Assembly: GCA_902550555.1 (NCBI GenBank)
Contig: CACCZR010000001.1
Span: 22,191-86,190 of the forward strand
DNA from: an uncultured SAR116 cluster alpha proteobacterium
GTDB taxonomy: Bacteria > Pseudomonadota > Alphaproteobacteria > Puniceispirillales > Marisalimonadaceae
Length of the DNA stretch: 64,000 nt
Direction: 5' to 3'
Shown: one piece after another, positions 30,878 through 39,672 of the stretch
How the letters are laid out: each line of letters opens with the position of its first letter
Position numbering within the stretch: position 1 is the stretch's first letter
Notes under the pieces: model-generated
The model's database searches: none
Seen by the model: only the letters and a program-made list of their open reading frames with translations
Told to the model about the DNA's origin: nothing
Program-made: the position numbers and the translations under genes

Positions 30878-32645
30878 ATACGACGAAGTCAAAAACATTA
30901 TCAAAATAATTGAAGAGTGCAGTGCTGTTGCATTAACTTTTTATAAAAAAAAACACCTTGAAATATCTATTAAAGATGATAACTCACCTGTAACAAAAGC
31001 TGATTTAGAAATTAGTAGAATTTCAACTAATAAACTTTCTGAAATGTTTCCTAATGATAAAATAATATCAGAGGAAAACATAACTAATTTAAATGAAGTT
31101 GATATGACCAAATATTGGCTTATTGATCCTATAGATGGTACAAAGGAATTCATAACTAAAAGTGGTTTTTTTACAATTAACTTTGCATTAATATCAAATA
31201 ACAAACCTGTTTTTGGAATTATATGTCAACCAACAACTTCTTCTATTTGGTTTAACTATAATAATAAAGCATATAAAATTAAAAAAACATATAACATTTT
31301 AGATGCTAAAGAATTAAAACCTAAAACTATAAATTACAATAAACTCAATATGATTTGTAGTTCTACAAACTTAAAATCAGGTATAAAAAATTGGTTAAAT
31401 ATGATTAATCCATTAAAAATTTCAGATATAGGATCAAGTCTTAAATTCTGTTATCTTGCGGAAGGTAAATATGATATTTACCCAAGATCGATACCAACCA
31501 TGGAGTGGGACACAGCTGCAGGACATAGTATTTTAAAGGCAAGTGGTGGTAATATTTTTACTACAAATGGATTAGAATTATATTATGGGAAAAATCATTT
31601 TAAAAATGGTAACTTCATAGCTTTTAGTAATTATAAAAACTTTCCATTATCAAAATATTTTTTAGAAAACATTGAAGATTATAAAGTTTACATAAAAAGA
31701 ATTGAAAGTGCGTCAAACTCCTTAAAAAATGGAAAACTTGTTGTTTTTCCTACTGAAACAGTTTTTGGATTGGGAGCCATCGGCACTAATGAACAAGCTA
31801 TATCTGCAATTTATGCAGCAAAAAATAGACCGAAAAACAATCCTCTAATTGCACATTTTTCTTCCCTAAAGCAAGTAAAAAAGTATGTGATTTTTACAGA
31901 TCTAGCTAATAGATTAGCTGCTAATTTTTGGCCTGGACCTCTAACAATGGTTCTAAAAATTAATGAAAAAAATCGATTTTCAAGAATTTTATCAAGAGGG
32001 AAAAATACACTTGCAGTAAGAATTCCTTCTCATCCAGTAGCTTTAGACTTAATATCAAAATGTGAAATTCCTATTTTAGCGCCTAGTGCAAATAAATCTG
32101 GAGGCGTTAGTCCAACTTCTGCAGAACATGTGAAACAAGACTTTAAAAAATTAAATGGTCCAAGTTGGGAAATTTCTGATATTTTAGATTTTGATGGATG
32201 TGAAGTTGGTATTGAATCTTCTGTTGTAGATTGTAGAAATGATCTTCCTGTAATTTTAAGAGAAGGATTTATTACACTAAAAAACATAGAAGACATTATG
32301 GGTATTAAAGTAATATATAAAAATTTCACTGATGAACTAATATCACCTGGCACGTTACAAAAACATTATTCTCCTAAAACCAAAGTTTTATTAAACCAAA
32401 AAAAATATATAGCTGGATCAGCTTGTTTAGGTTTTGGCAAACTTCCAATAGCTTTTAGAGATTGTAAACATATTTTCAATTTAAGCTTATCTGAAAATTT
32501 ATTTGAGGCTTCCCATTTACTTTATGAAGGGTTAAGGTATTTAGATAAACTTGACCTAAAATTTATTCAAGTTTTACCTATTCCTAGCATAGGAATTGGA
32601 AAGGCTTTAAATGATAGATTAAAAAGAGCTTCTTTTAATGAATGA
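30870..32645 (+). CDS. Fusion of 3'(2'),5'-bisphosphate nucleotidase (CysQ) and L-threonylcarbamoyladenylate synthase (Sua5/TsaC)
   Basis: This single 591-codon frame joins two full enzymes. Residues about 1-265 are an IMPase-fold CysQ with SPVTKADLEISR, the metal motif YWLIDPIDGTKEF and EWDTAAGHSIL. CysQ degrades pAp from sulfate assimilation. Residues about 272-591 are a long-form Sua5 with YrdC motifs VFPTETVFGLGA, AAKNRPKNNPL, FWPGPLTMVL, PSANKSGGVSPT and VGIESSVVD, then the C-terminal Sua5 domain (PGTLQKHYSPK). Sua5 makes threonylcarbamoyl-AMP for t6A37 in tRNA. The junction is short, with no methionine near it, so internal initiation looks unlikely. Confidence 0.92.
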   Translation: MIKYDEVKNIIKIIEECSAVALTFYKKKHLEISIKDDNSPVTKADLEISRISTNKLSEMFPNDKIISEENITNLNEVDMTKYWLIDPIDGTKEFITKSGFFTINFALISNNKPVFGIICQPTTSSIWFNYNNKAYKIKKTYNILDAKELKPKTINYNKLNMICSSTNLKSGIKNWLNMINPLKISDIGSSLKFCYLAEGKYDIYPRSIPTMEWDTAAGHSILKASGGNIFTTNGLELYYGKNHFKNGNFIAFSNYKNFPLSKYFLENIEDYKVYIKRIESASNSLKNGKLVVFPTETVFGLGAIGTNEQAISAIYAAKNRPKNNPLIAHFSSLKQVKKYVIFTDLANRLAANFWPGPLTMVLKINEKNRFSRILSRGKNTLAVRIPSHPVALDLISKCEIPILAPSANKSGGVSPTSAEHVKQDFKKLNGPSWEISDILDFDGCEVGIESSVVDCRNDLPVILREGFITLKNIEDIMGIKVIYKNFTDELISPGTLQKHYSPKTKVLLNQKKYIAGSACLGFGKLPIAFRDCKHIFNLSLSENLFEASHLLYEGLRYLDKLDLKFIQVLPIPSIGIGKALNDRLKRASFNE

Positions 32646-34089
32646 TTATAAAAAAAAAATAACTGCTTTAAATTTAAAATCTAAACCTATTTTTGATATT
32701 GAAGATCATCTTAAATATACAAAAGATTGGAGAGGACAGTATATTGGAGATGCAATAGCAATTTTAAAACCCCATGATAAATATGAAGTGTCAAAGATTT
32801 TAAAGTTTGCAAATGATAATGAAATTTCAATTGTTCCTCAAGGTGGAAATACAAGCCTTTGTGGTGGTGCAACTCCTCTTAAAAATTCCTTTTCAATCAT
32901 CATAAGTACGGAAAAGATGAATAATATTATTTCTATAGATAAAGAATCAATGACAATAACCTTAGAGCCAGGAGTTATTTTAAGTATCATTCATGAACAA
33001 GTTGAAAAGAATGATCTTTTTTTTCCACTTAGTTTAGGAGCTAAAGGCTCATGCACAATTGGTGGAAACCTATCTACGAATGCAGGAGGTATAAATGTCT
33101 TAAAATATGGTAACACAAGAGATCTATGTTTAGGTTTAGAAGTTGTATTACCTAACGGTGATATAATGAACTTGTTAAAAATGCTTAAAAAAGATAACAC
33201 TGGTTACGATTTGAAAAATATTTTTATTGGTGCTGAAGGAACTCTTGGAATTATTACCGCTGCTACCATGAAATTATTTCCAAAACCAAAATTAAGTATT
33301 ACTTCTTTTGTTGAAACGCTCTCAATAAATAATGCAATAAAACTTTTGAACCTTTTTGAACAAGAATTGAAAAATGAACTGGAAGCATTTGAACTTATGC
33401 CAAAAGTTTTTTGGGAAGTGGCATCAAATAATACAGAAAATTTGTTACTTCCATTTAACAAAATGCCTGAAATGGGCGTTTTGTTAGAATTAACAACAAC
33501 ATCTACAAATGATACTTTGCTTAATAACGAAGGGACAACATTTCTGCACGAAAAACTTGAACATCTTCTATCAAAAGCATTGGACGAAGAATTAATTGAG
33601 GATGCAATAATATGTAAAAACGATTTGGAAAGAAATAAATTATGGGAAATTAGAGAAAATGCCGCTGAAAATGAAAAAAAAGAATTAATAAACTCTCATG
33701 CCAAAAAATGTCTTAAACATGATGTTTCTTTACCAATAAATAATATAGAAAAATTTCATCAAGAGACTCAAAAAATGATTTCCACAAAGATAAAAAATAC
33801 GAGAACAATTTTCTTTGGTCATTTAGGGGATGGAAACTTACACTACAATATATTTGGTAATGGCAAAGGAGATGATGGATTTGAAAACCAATCACAAAAT
33901 ATAACAGAAAACTTATATAAAATTATTGAAAAATTAAATGGATCTTTTTCTGCAGAACATGGCATTGGACAATTAAAAAAAGATAATCTAAGATTTTTTA
34001 AAGACCCAGTAGCATATTATTTAATGAAAAATATAAAAAATATGATTGATCCAAAAAATATTATGAACCCAGGGAAAATTCTAATATAA
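32638..34089 (+). CDS. FAD-binding 2-hydroxyacid dehydrogenase (GlcD / D-2-hydroxyglutarate dehydrogenase-like)
   Basis: This 483-residue protein has an N-terminal PCMH FAD domain (VPQGGNTSLCGGATP, GAKGSCTIGGNLSTNAGGINVLKYGNTRDL, IGAEGTLGIITAATMKLFP) and a C-terminal FAD-oxidase domain with metal-ligand GHLGDGNLHYN and SAEHGIGQLKK. It oxidises a D-2-hydroxyacid such as D-lactate, glycolate or D-2-hydroxyglutarate, passing electrons to a carrier. The exact substrate is not certain. It overlaps the preceding fusion gene by 8 bases. Confidence 0.9.
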   Translation: MNDYKKKITALNLKSKPIFDIEDHLKYTKDWRGQYIGDAIAILKPHDKYEVSKILKFANDNEISIVPQGGNTSLCGGATPLKNSFSIIISTEKMNNIISIDKESMTITLEPGVILSIIHEQVEKNDLFFPLSLGAKGSCTIGGNLSTNAGGINVLKYGNTRDLCLGLEVVLPNGDIMNLLKMLKKDNTGYDLKNIFIGAEGTLGIITAATMKLFPKPKLSITSFVETLSINNAIKLLNLFEQELKNELEAFELMPKVFWEVASNNTENLLLPFNKMPEMGVLLELTTTSTNDTLLNNEGTTFLHEKLEHLLSKALDEELIEDAIICKNDLERNKLWEIRENAAENEKKELINSHAKKCLKHDVSLPINNIEKFHQETQKMISTKIKNTRTIFFGHLGDGNLHYNIFGNGKGDDGFENQSQNITENLYKIIEKLNGSFSAEHGIGQLKKDNLRFFKDPVAYYLMKNIKNMIDPKNIMNPGKILI

Positions 34090-34127
34090 AATGTTCATTA
34101 TTTTAAAATTTTAGCTATTATAACTTC

Positions 34128-36248
34128 ATGAAATTTATAATTTTAATATTATCTCTTTTTCTTTTTTCAGTGTCTTCTTACTCCCAAGATAATACCAAAA
34201 GTAATGTTGAATTTACTAGTGATAGTTTGGAAGTTGATGAAAATCAAAATTTAATGATCGCCAAGGGAAATGTAGTCATTAAATCTGAAAAAGAAACAAT
34301 TAAAGCAGACATTGTTAAATATGATAAATCTTTAGACAAAGCAACTGCGTCTGGAAATATATCAATTATTAGTACTGATGGAACAATTATTGAGACCTCA
34401 GAAATAATTTTAACAAATGAATTTAAAGATATATTAGCATTAACCTTGTTTACTAAATTTAAAGATAATTCAAAATTAAAAGCATCAAAACTTTCAAAAA
34501 TATCAGATAGAAGTGTATTTTTTAATGGTGAATATACTCCATGTGATTGTGATTTTAAAAATGGAGAAAAACCAGTTTGGCAACTTAACTCAAGTGAAGT
34601 AACTCACGATAAATCAGAAAAAATGATTTATTTTAAAAATGTTGTATTAAAAATTATGGATTATCCTCTTTTTTATTTTCCATATTTGAGTACACCTGAT
34701 CCATCAGTCAGAAGGAAAAGTGGTTTTCTTATGCCTGCAATAGGTTATTCAAATAGAAACGGCTTAGAAACAACAATACCATATTACTTTACAACTGAAG
34801 ACGAAAGTTGGGATTCTACTTTTACTAACCACTTTAAGGGAAAAAATGGATATATAAACCAATTAAATGTCAGAAAAAAATATCCTTCTGTTTTCTTAGA
34901 AACAAATTTATTTCAAGGTCAAGTAGATACTAATAATGAAGATAAAGATAAAGTTTTTGCGGGAAATTTATATTTTGATGGGAAACTTGAAAGTAATTGG
35001 CATGTTAATGCTTCAGGAAAGTATTCAGATCAAGATACTTTTATGAGGAGATATAATTTTGACAGCTCAACAAATTATAAAAATTTTATAAAAACAAATA
35101 AAATTACAAATAATTCTTTTTCAGAAATTGAATGGTATAAATATACAAACCTAGAAGTTGATTCAAAAATTAATCAACCAAACCTTCAACCATCTATAAA
35201 ACATAAAGTATTTTTAAACGATAAAAATATTAACTCTGAAATATCTTTGAATGCTCATGAAATCAAGCATGATGAAGGCTATAATATTCAAAGATGGTCA
35301 AGCTCTGGAATATTAGAACATAAAGTTGATAATGAATTTATAGATTTGATATTAAGTGCAGAAACAGGACTTGATCTTTACGCTATTAAAAATAGACCAT
35401 CTTCAGATGTTAATGATAATAAATATCTAGATAGATTTTCATTAGGTGTAAGTGTTTTATCAAAAAAAGATTTTATTTTTAACATTAGTGAACATGATTT
35501 ACTAATGACACCAAAGGTACAGATCGTTTCAATGCATAGTACTAATAGAAAAAATGATGTTCCTAACAGAGACTCCTCAGATTATAGAATTGATCATGCT
35601 AATTTATTCTTAATTAATCAATACCAAGGCAGAGATAACATACAAACAAATCAAAGATTAAACTTTGGTATTGATAATGATCTGAATACAGATATAGGAT
35701 CTTTTTCACTTTTCATTGGACAAAGTCATAAAATTGGTGGAACAAACCAAAATATTGTAGATACTGATTCTAATCGACAATCAGACTTTATCACTGAAAT
35801 CCAATGGATAAACTCTAAAGAATTTAATTTGTCTTATAACGCACTGTTCGATCATCATAACTTAGAAACCAACTATACAAGTGTAAAATTATCAGGAGAG
35901 TATTCTAATTTTTACTATAATTTAATTCATAGGTCTGTTAACAAAAATCTAATAAGTGATAATTCTGATAGAGAAGAAATACAATTCTCTATTGGTAAAA
36001 AAATAGATAATTGGAAATTAAGTTACAATAATAAATATGATTTAAATGACAATAATGCAGAATTAATCGAAGAAGAAATTCTTTTAGATTATGTTGGTGA
36101 ATATATGTTCCAAGATTGTCTATCTTTAAAACTTAGTTATAAAAATAAAGATGGAGCACCTGACAGAGATATTCTACCAGAAAATTCAATTTTTTTAACT
36201 CTTAGTCTTAAAAACTTAGGAGATTATGGGCTTAATTCTTTATTTTAA
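34128..36248 (+). CDS. lptD: LPS-assembly protein LptD
   Basis: This 706-residue outer-membrane protein has a signal peptide (MKFIILILSLFLFSVSSYSQ), an OstA N-terminal domain (FTSDSLEVDENQNLMIAKGNVVI and repeats) and a large beta-barrel with the LptD signatures YFPYLSTPDPSVRRKSGFLMPAIGYS and IPYYFTT. Cysteines occur as TPCDCD before the barrel and CLSLKL near the C-terminus, compatible with an inter-domain disulfide. LptD inserts LPS into the outer leaflet. The start is 38 bases after the FAD dehydrogenase. Its stop abuts the convergent NIPSNAP gene. Confidence 0.95.
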   Translation: MKFIILILSLFLFSVSSYSQDNTKSNVEFTSDSLEVDENQNLMIAKGNVVIKSEKETIKADIVKYDKSLDKATASGNISIISTDGTIIETSEIILTNEFKDILALTLFTKFKDNSKLKASKLSKISDRSVFFNGEYTPCDCDFKNGEKPVWQLNSSEVTHDKSEKMIYFKNVVLKIMDYPLFYFPYLSTPDPSVRRKSGFLMPAIGYSNRNGLETTIPYYFTTEDESWDSTFTNHFKGKNGYINQLNVRKKYPSVFLETNLFQGQVDTNNEDKDKVFAGNLYFDGKLESNWHVNASGKYSDQDTFMRRYNFDSSTNYKNFIKTNKITNNSFSEIEWYKYTNLEVDSKINQPNLQPSIKHKVFLNDKNINSEISLNAHEIKHDEGYNIQRWSSSGILEHKVDNEFIDLILSAETGLDLYAIKNRPSSDVNDNKYLDRFSLGVSVLSKKDFIFNISEHDLLMTPKVQIVSMHSTNRKNDVPNRDSSDYRIDHANLFLINQYQGRDNIQTNQRLNFGIDNDLNTDIGSFSLFIGQSHKIGGTNQNIVDTDSNRQSDFITEIQWINSKEFNLSYNALFDHHNLETNYTSVKLSGEYSNFYYNLIHRSVNKNLISDNSDREEIQFSIGKKIDNWKLSYNNKYDLNDNNAELIEEEILLDYVGEYMFQDCLSLKLSYKNKDGAPDRDILPENSIFLTLSLKNLGDYGLNSLF

Positions 36249-36626
36249 TTATTTCATTATTGATAATGCAGTTGGTGATAACTTATGTACAACTATAGTA
36301 TTCCTATCAATTAGTTTTTCAACTTTTGGAGCAATATTGTTTATCCATTCATCACTTTCATAAACATCTATATACAATTTTTGTTTATGATCTAAATTTT
36401 TAAACCTTCTGATCCATATATATAAATTTCTATTTTCTAAGGTCTTCATTTCACGTTTTCCATTACTTAGATGAAATCTATCAAAACTATTTTCTGTAAA
36501 ACTACCATGTATTATCATTCCTTTAGAAACTTGAAATGGAATGATAATATTTTCCATGAGTTTCAACCATTCAGTCATTTTTCCTGGAAAAACTTGATAT
36601 ATTCTTAATTCAAAAAATTCACTCAT
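36249..36626 (-). CDS. NIPSNAP family protein
   Basis: This 125-residue single-domain protein begins FFELRIYQVFPGKMTEWLKLMENIIIPFQ, the NIPSNAP dimeric alpha-beta barrel start, and continues with LYIWIRRFKNLDHKQKLYIDVYESDEW. The function of bacterial NIPSNAP proteins is poorly known. A GAGG SD supports the ATG at 36626. It marks the last recognisable widespread gene before the accessory region. Confidence 0.85.
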   Translation of the reverse strand: MSEFFELRIYQVFPGKMTEWLKLMENIIIPFQVSKGMIIHGSFTENSFDRFHLSNGKREMKTLENRNLYIWIRRFKNLDHKQKLYIDVYESDEWINNIAPKVEKLIDRNTIVVHKLSPTALSIMK

Positions 36627-36718
36627 AAGTGATCCTCTATATAAACTTATTTATTAAATTTACAATTTTAACTTAAAAAATACAATTTTTTATATAAGAT
36701 AATATTAGGGAGTTAATT

Positions 36719-36907
36719 ATGGCAACTTATGAATGCAATAAATGTGGAATGTCTGTTAATGCTACATGCGGAAAATGTGATGAAAAACTGTTAAATGATA
36801 CGCTGGAAATTGAAAATGGTTCAGTGCAAATATCAAAATGTCCAAATGGACATGGAAAAATTAAATCACCTTTATGCTGTGGACAAGACATGACATGCAC
36901 TATATAG
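36719..36907 (+). CDS. Small cysteine-rich zinc-ribbon-like protein
   Basis: This 62-residue protein has nine cysteines: YECNKCGM, TCGKCDEK, SKCPNGHGK and LCCGQDMTC. The CxxC pairs suggest one or two zinc ribbons. An AGGGAG SD sits six bases before the ATG. I believe similar small proteins occur in marine alphaproteobacteria, but the function is unknown; a rubredoxin-like or RNA/DNA-binding role is possible. Confidence 0.7.
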   Translation: MATYECNKCGMSVNATCGKCDEKLLNDTLEIENGSVQISKCPNGHGKIKSPLCCGQDMTCTI

Positions 36908-36923
36908 AATTTTAAATTTTCTC

Positions 36924-37148
36924 ATGTCAGAAATTTTTGGTTTTTTGTTCTTTGGAATAATTATAATTTCTATAATTGTAATAGTTGTAAATTTTGTAAA
37001 TAAAAATCACAATAAAACTATAATTAAAGAAAAAAATCCGACCGATAATAAAATTAAAAAAGAACTCAATAAACTAAAAAAATTACATGAAGAGGGATTA
37101 ATTACAAAAAAAGTTTTAGAAGAAAAACAAAAGGAAATTTTAAAATAA
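36924..37148 (+). CDS. Small membrane protein with SHOCT-like C-terminal domain
   Basis: This 74-residue protein has one N-terminal membrane helix (FGFLFFGIIIISIIVIVVNFV). After a lysine-rich linker comes LNKLKKLHEEGLITKKVLEEKQKEIL, which matches the short SHOCT oligomerisation domain. It follows the zinc-ribbon gene by 16 bases and may be co-transcribed. The role is unknown. Confidence 0.65.
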   Translation: MSEIFGFLFFGIIIISIIVIVVNFVNKNHNKTIIKEKNPTDNKIKKELNKLKKLHEEGLITKKVLEEKQKEILK

Positions 37149-37347
37149 TATAAATTAAAAATTCAGTAAAAAACAAAATAACTATAATTAATTAAATATA
37201 CAGACTTTTTTAAATTTACCTAAAACTTCTTATAAAAAATTACTTAATTTTAAGTTGAAATCATCAATTAAAATTAAAAGTTAATACATACTTAATTTGT
37301 CTTTAGTCATAAAGAAGATATTAAAATTCTTGTTATTTTATAATCTT

Positions 37348-37378
37348 AGACTAAAATAAATAGTAATTATTTTAGTCT
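37348..37378. repeat. Perfect 12-bp inverted repeat
   Basis: AGACTAAAATAA (37348-37359) and TTATTTTAGTCT (37367-37378) are exact complements around a 7-base loop. It could be an operator, a weak terminator of upstream transcription, or the first stem of the RNA locus that follows. The 370-base stretch 37149-37518 holds no long ORF; this repeat and the next four entries are what I see in it. Confidence 0.8.
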
Positions 37379-37396
37379 TTAAAATAATTTAATTTT

Positions 37397-37412
37397 AGAA
37401 AGGAGGTGGTCC
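37397..37412 (+). promoter_or_regulatory. Exceptionally long Shine-Dalgarno sequence
   Basis: AGAAAGGAGGTGGTCC can pair with the entire 3' tail of 16S rRNA (GGAUCACCUCCUUUCU), with a single G-U wobble. Most genes in the window have weak SDs, so this is an outlier. It immediately precedes an ATG. Confidence 0.75.
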
Positions 37413-37467
37413 ATGTCTAATATAATTTTATTCGTTACCACTTCCTATAGTCAAATATAGGAAAGTG
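37402..37467 (+). ncRNA. Candidate RNA switch: two mutually exclusive hairpins over SD and micro-ORF
   Basis: Hairpin I pairs GGAGGTGGT (37402-37410) with ACCACTTCC (37437-37445), nine pairs with one G-U, hiding the SD and leaving the ATG in the loop. Hairpin II pairs CACTTCCTATA (37439-37449) with TATAGGAAAGTG (37456-37467), 11 pairs with one bulged A. They share 37439-37445, so only one can form. This is the geometry of a riboswitch, thermosensor or attenuator. I know no named class that matches. Confidence 0.45.
37413..37460 (+). CDS. Possible 15-residue leader peptide or micro-protein
   Basis: The ATG directly after the long SD opens MSNIILFVTTSYSQI and stops at TAG. It is too short for the ORF track. 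The reading frame runs through the segment ACCACTTCC that can pair either with the SD or with a downstream stem, so translation would affect RNA folding. It may be a regulatory leader, a micro-protein or incidental. Confidence 0.4.
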   Translation: MSNIILFVTTSYSQI

Positions 37468-37482
37468 CAAAATTAAAATTAA

Positions 37483-37504
37483 AATGGGGAATTTATTCCC
37501 CATT
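37483..37504 (+). terminator. Rho-independent-like terminator hairpin
   Basis: AATGGGGA and TCCCCATT form a perfect 8-bp stem around ATTTAT, followed by ATTTTG. The four G-C pairs stand out against the AT-rich surroundings. It lies 23 bases after the micro-ORF stop and 14 bases before the next gene. Confidence 0.6.
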
Positions 37505-37518
37505 ATTTTGAATATTAA

Positions 37519-37902
37519 ATGATAGATACTTTTCAAGAATTAAAACTTAAAATACTAAAATTTAATTTAAACCAAAATTGGACTTTACCTAACGAAATAT
37601 GGAACGAAGAAATTCCCCATGATTATATGTATGAAGATACTTATTTACAATTGAGTTTTGTTTTTAATACCTTTACAGAAAATGAATTGTTACAATTAAT
37701 TAAACTTACAAATGATGAAACAATTAATGGTATAAATGAAAATTTACTTATTGAAATAAATAATTATGTCAAAAGCTGCGTAGATTTTATTAACTATGAA
37801 ATTAAAGGTGAAACGGAAAAATATTTTCAAAAGTTTAAAAATAATTCATGTTTTTCTTATGAAAAAAAAATTAAAATGTATTTAAATTCTATTCGTCTCT
37901 AG
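37519..37902 (+). CDS. Hypothetical protein, 127 residues
   Basis: I do not recognise this protein. It looks soluble and acidic-to-neutral, with tryptophan-rich FNLNQNWTLPNEIWNEEIPHDY near the N-terminus and a mostly helical remainder. No SD precedes the ATG, and the gene begins 14 bases after a terminator-like hairpin, so the start or transcript origin is uncertain. Its 3' end overlaps the convergent small membrane gene by 14 bases. Confidence 0.5.
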   Translation: MIDTFQELKLKILKFNLNQNWTLPNEIWNEEIPHDYMYEDTYLQLSFVFNTFTENELLQLIKLTNDETINGINENLLIEINNYVKSCVDFINYEIKGETEKYFQKFKNNSCFSYEKKIKMYLNSIRL

Positions 37903-38107
37903 TCTTTTTTATCCAGAAAGTAATTTCTCTAAAACAAACATAATTAAAAATCAAAATTGGCATCAAATATACAATTGATACTAATACGACTAAAACTAAT
38001 TCATCTACTGTGGCACTTTTTTTTTCAAAAATTAATAAGTAAAATGATATTATTATACAAAAAAAACTCACTAAAGATATTATTCTGCTTAATTTAAATA
38101 AATTCAT
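37889..38107 (-). CDS. Small hypothetical membrane protein, 72 residues
   Basis: Two hydrophobic segments (LSRIISLVSFFCIIISFYLLIF and LVLVVLVSIVYLMPILIFNYVCF) indicate a helical hairpin in the inner membrane, with a charged C-terminus. No family was recognised. It is convergent with and overlaps the preceding gene. Confidence 0.5.
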   Translation of the reverse strand: MNLFKLSRIISLVSFFCIIISFYLLIFEKKSATVDELVLVVLVSIVYLMPILIFNYVCFREITFWIKKTRDE

Positions 38108-38183
38108 TTTAATTTTATAAAAATTTATAATTATAATATATAGTTTTTAATAATTTTAAATTAAAAAAGATGTTTAATTATTT

Positions 38184-38981
38184 ATGAAAAAAACTTTTGT
38201 TTCTAATAAACCTAAAATAAGCATCAAATATGATGGGACAGGCGATCTATTAATTTTTTTACATGGAATTGGTGGAAATAAAGATAATTGGGATTTAAAT
38301 TTTCCTATACTATCAAAACATTTTTTGTGTGTTGCATGGGACGCCCGTGGTTATGGTGAAAGTGAAGATTATAAAGGTGAACTTTTTTTCGACGATGTCA
38401 TAAATGATTTACTAAGTATCTATAAATATTTTGATAAAAATAATGCACATATTATCGGTTTGTCTATGGGCGGGCAAATTGCATGTTTATTTTATGAAAA
38501 ACATCCTGAAAAAGTTAAATCTATGGTACTATGTGATACTCATTTCGGTTTAGGAAATTTGGGAAAAGATGAAATAGACAAATTTATTAATAGTAGAAAA
38601 AAACCTCTTTTAGAAGGATTACAACCTAAAGATATTGCCCTCCCAGTAACAAATTCCTTAGTAGGTAATTTAAATAATGAACCTGCTATCGAAGAATTAG
38701 TCAATTCTATGAGTAAATTACACAAAGAAAGCTATTTAAAAACTATAGAAGCTTCTATGTCTACTTTTCATGACCATATCTTTCCAAAAATTGATGTTCC
38801 AACTTTAATTTTAGTTGGAGAGAAAGATACATTAACACCACCATCAATGGCATTTGAAATTCACAAATTAATTAAAAATAGTAAATTTTCAATGATTGAA
38901 GAAGCTGGTCATCTTATTAATATCGAGAATCCAAAAGCTTTTAATTATAGAATATTACAATTTTTAAAAGAAGTTAATTAG
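38184..38981 (+). CDS. Alpha/beta hydrolase
   Basis: This 265-residue alpha/beta hydrolase has the oxyanion HGIGGNKDNW, AWDARGYGES, the nucleophile elbow IIGLSMGGQIA, the acid in LVGEKDTLTPP and the catalytic histidine in EAGHLINIENP. It resembles the 3-oxoadipate enol-lactonase / BioH-like esterase group. The substrate is unknown. It stands alone in the accessory region, with no signal peptide. Confidence 0.88.
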   Translation: MKKTFVSNKPKISIKYDGTGDLLIFLHGIGGNKDNWDLNFPILSKHFLCVAWDARGYGESEDYKGELFFDDVINDLLSIYKYFDKNNAHIIGLSMGGQIACLFYEKHPEKVKSMVLCDTHFGLGNLGKDEIDKFINSRKKPLLEGLQPKDIALPVTNSLVGNLNNEPAIEELVNSMSKLHKESYLKTIEASMSTFHDHIFPKIDVPTLILVGEKDTLTPPSMAFEIHKLIKNSKFSMIEEAGHLINIENPKAFNYRILQFLKEVN

Positions 38982-39024
38982 TGTTATAAATAGATACAAT
39001 TTAAAATGATAAAGTTTTATTTAT

Positions 39025-39486
39025 TTACCCTAATTTACAGTACTTAAACAAATTATTATCTTTTTCATATTCTCTAAATCTATATTTTGGATTATCAATT
39101 AAATAACCCTTATTATCTAAAAGTTTTTTTTTACCTTCATCTTCAGTATTAAATCTACCCTCTTCTACATACACTCTCCCTTCACCTATGCCCAAAAAAA
39201 TATCTATTGGTTTTTCTTCACAAATATATTCACCAAATACATCTTTTTTCATTGGTTTACACTCCCAAACATAAACTTCACTTCCATTTTGACTTCTTTC
39301 ATAAAGAAAAATATCATTTTCCAAAAATTCACCTTTTACAATTTTCTCCTTAAAAATATCAATGCTTCCTATATCTTTTAAAATCAACTCTTCATCACAT
39401 TTAATAATTTTTGTAAGATATTTTTGTTTTTTTGTTAGATATACTAAACAACAATGAGGTACATATCTTTGACTCATAAATCCCAT
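39025..39486 (-). CDS. Hypothetical protein, 153 residues
   Basis: I do not recognise this protein. It is soluble and rich in charged residues, with beta-like stretches such as GEFLENDIFLYERSQNGSEVYVWECKP and DIFLGIGEGRVYVEEGRF. An AAAGGA SD six bases upstream supports the ATG at 39486. It has no signal peptide or membrane segment. Confidence 0.55.
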   Translation of the reverse strand: MGFMSQRYVPHCCLVYLTKKQKYLTKIIKCDEELILKDIGSIDIFKEKIVKGEFLENDIFLYERSQNGSEVYVWECKPMKKDVFGEYICEEKPIDIFLGIGEGRVYVEEGRFNTEDEGKKKLLDNKGYLIDNPKYRFREYEKDNNLFKYCKLG

Positions 39487-39672
39487 AAAATGTCCTTTAT
39501 TCCATAGATTTTAATTTTCTTTTATAAAACTTTAAAAATTTATGTTTAGAGTTTAAACAAAATTTAAAATTCCTGATTAAATTTTATTCAATTAGTAAAC
39601 TTCACACAAACATAAAAACTTAGTCTTCACTAAATCAATAACTTTTCTTATAAGGGTATGACAGGAGAAAAT

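Noticed and set aside
31650-31720. Separate sua5 start inside the cysQ-sua5 frame
   Set aside because: No ATG, GTG or TTG with an SD is present near the domain junction, so a true fusion is the simpler reading.
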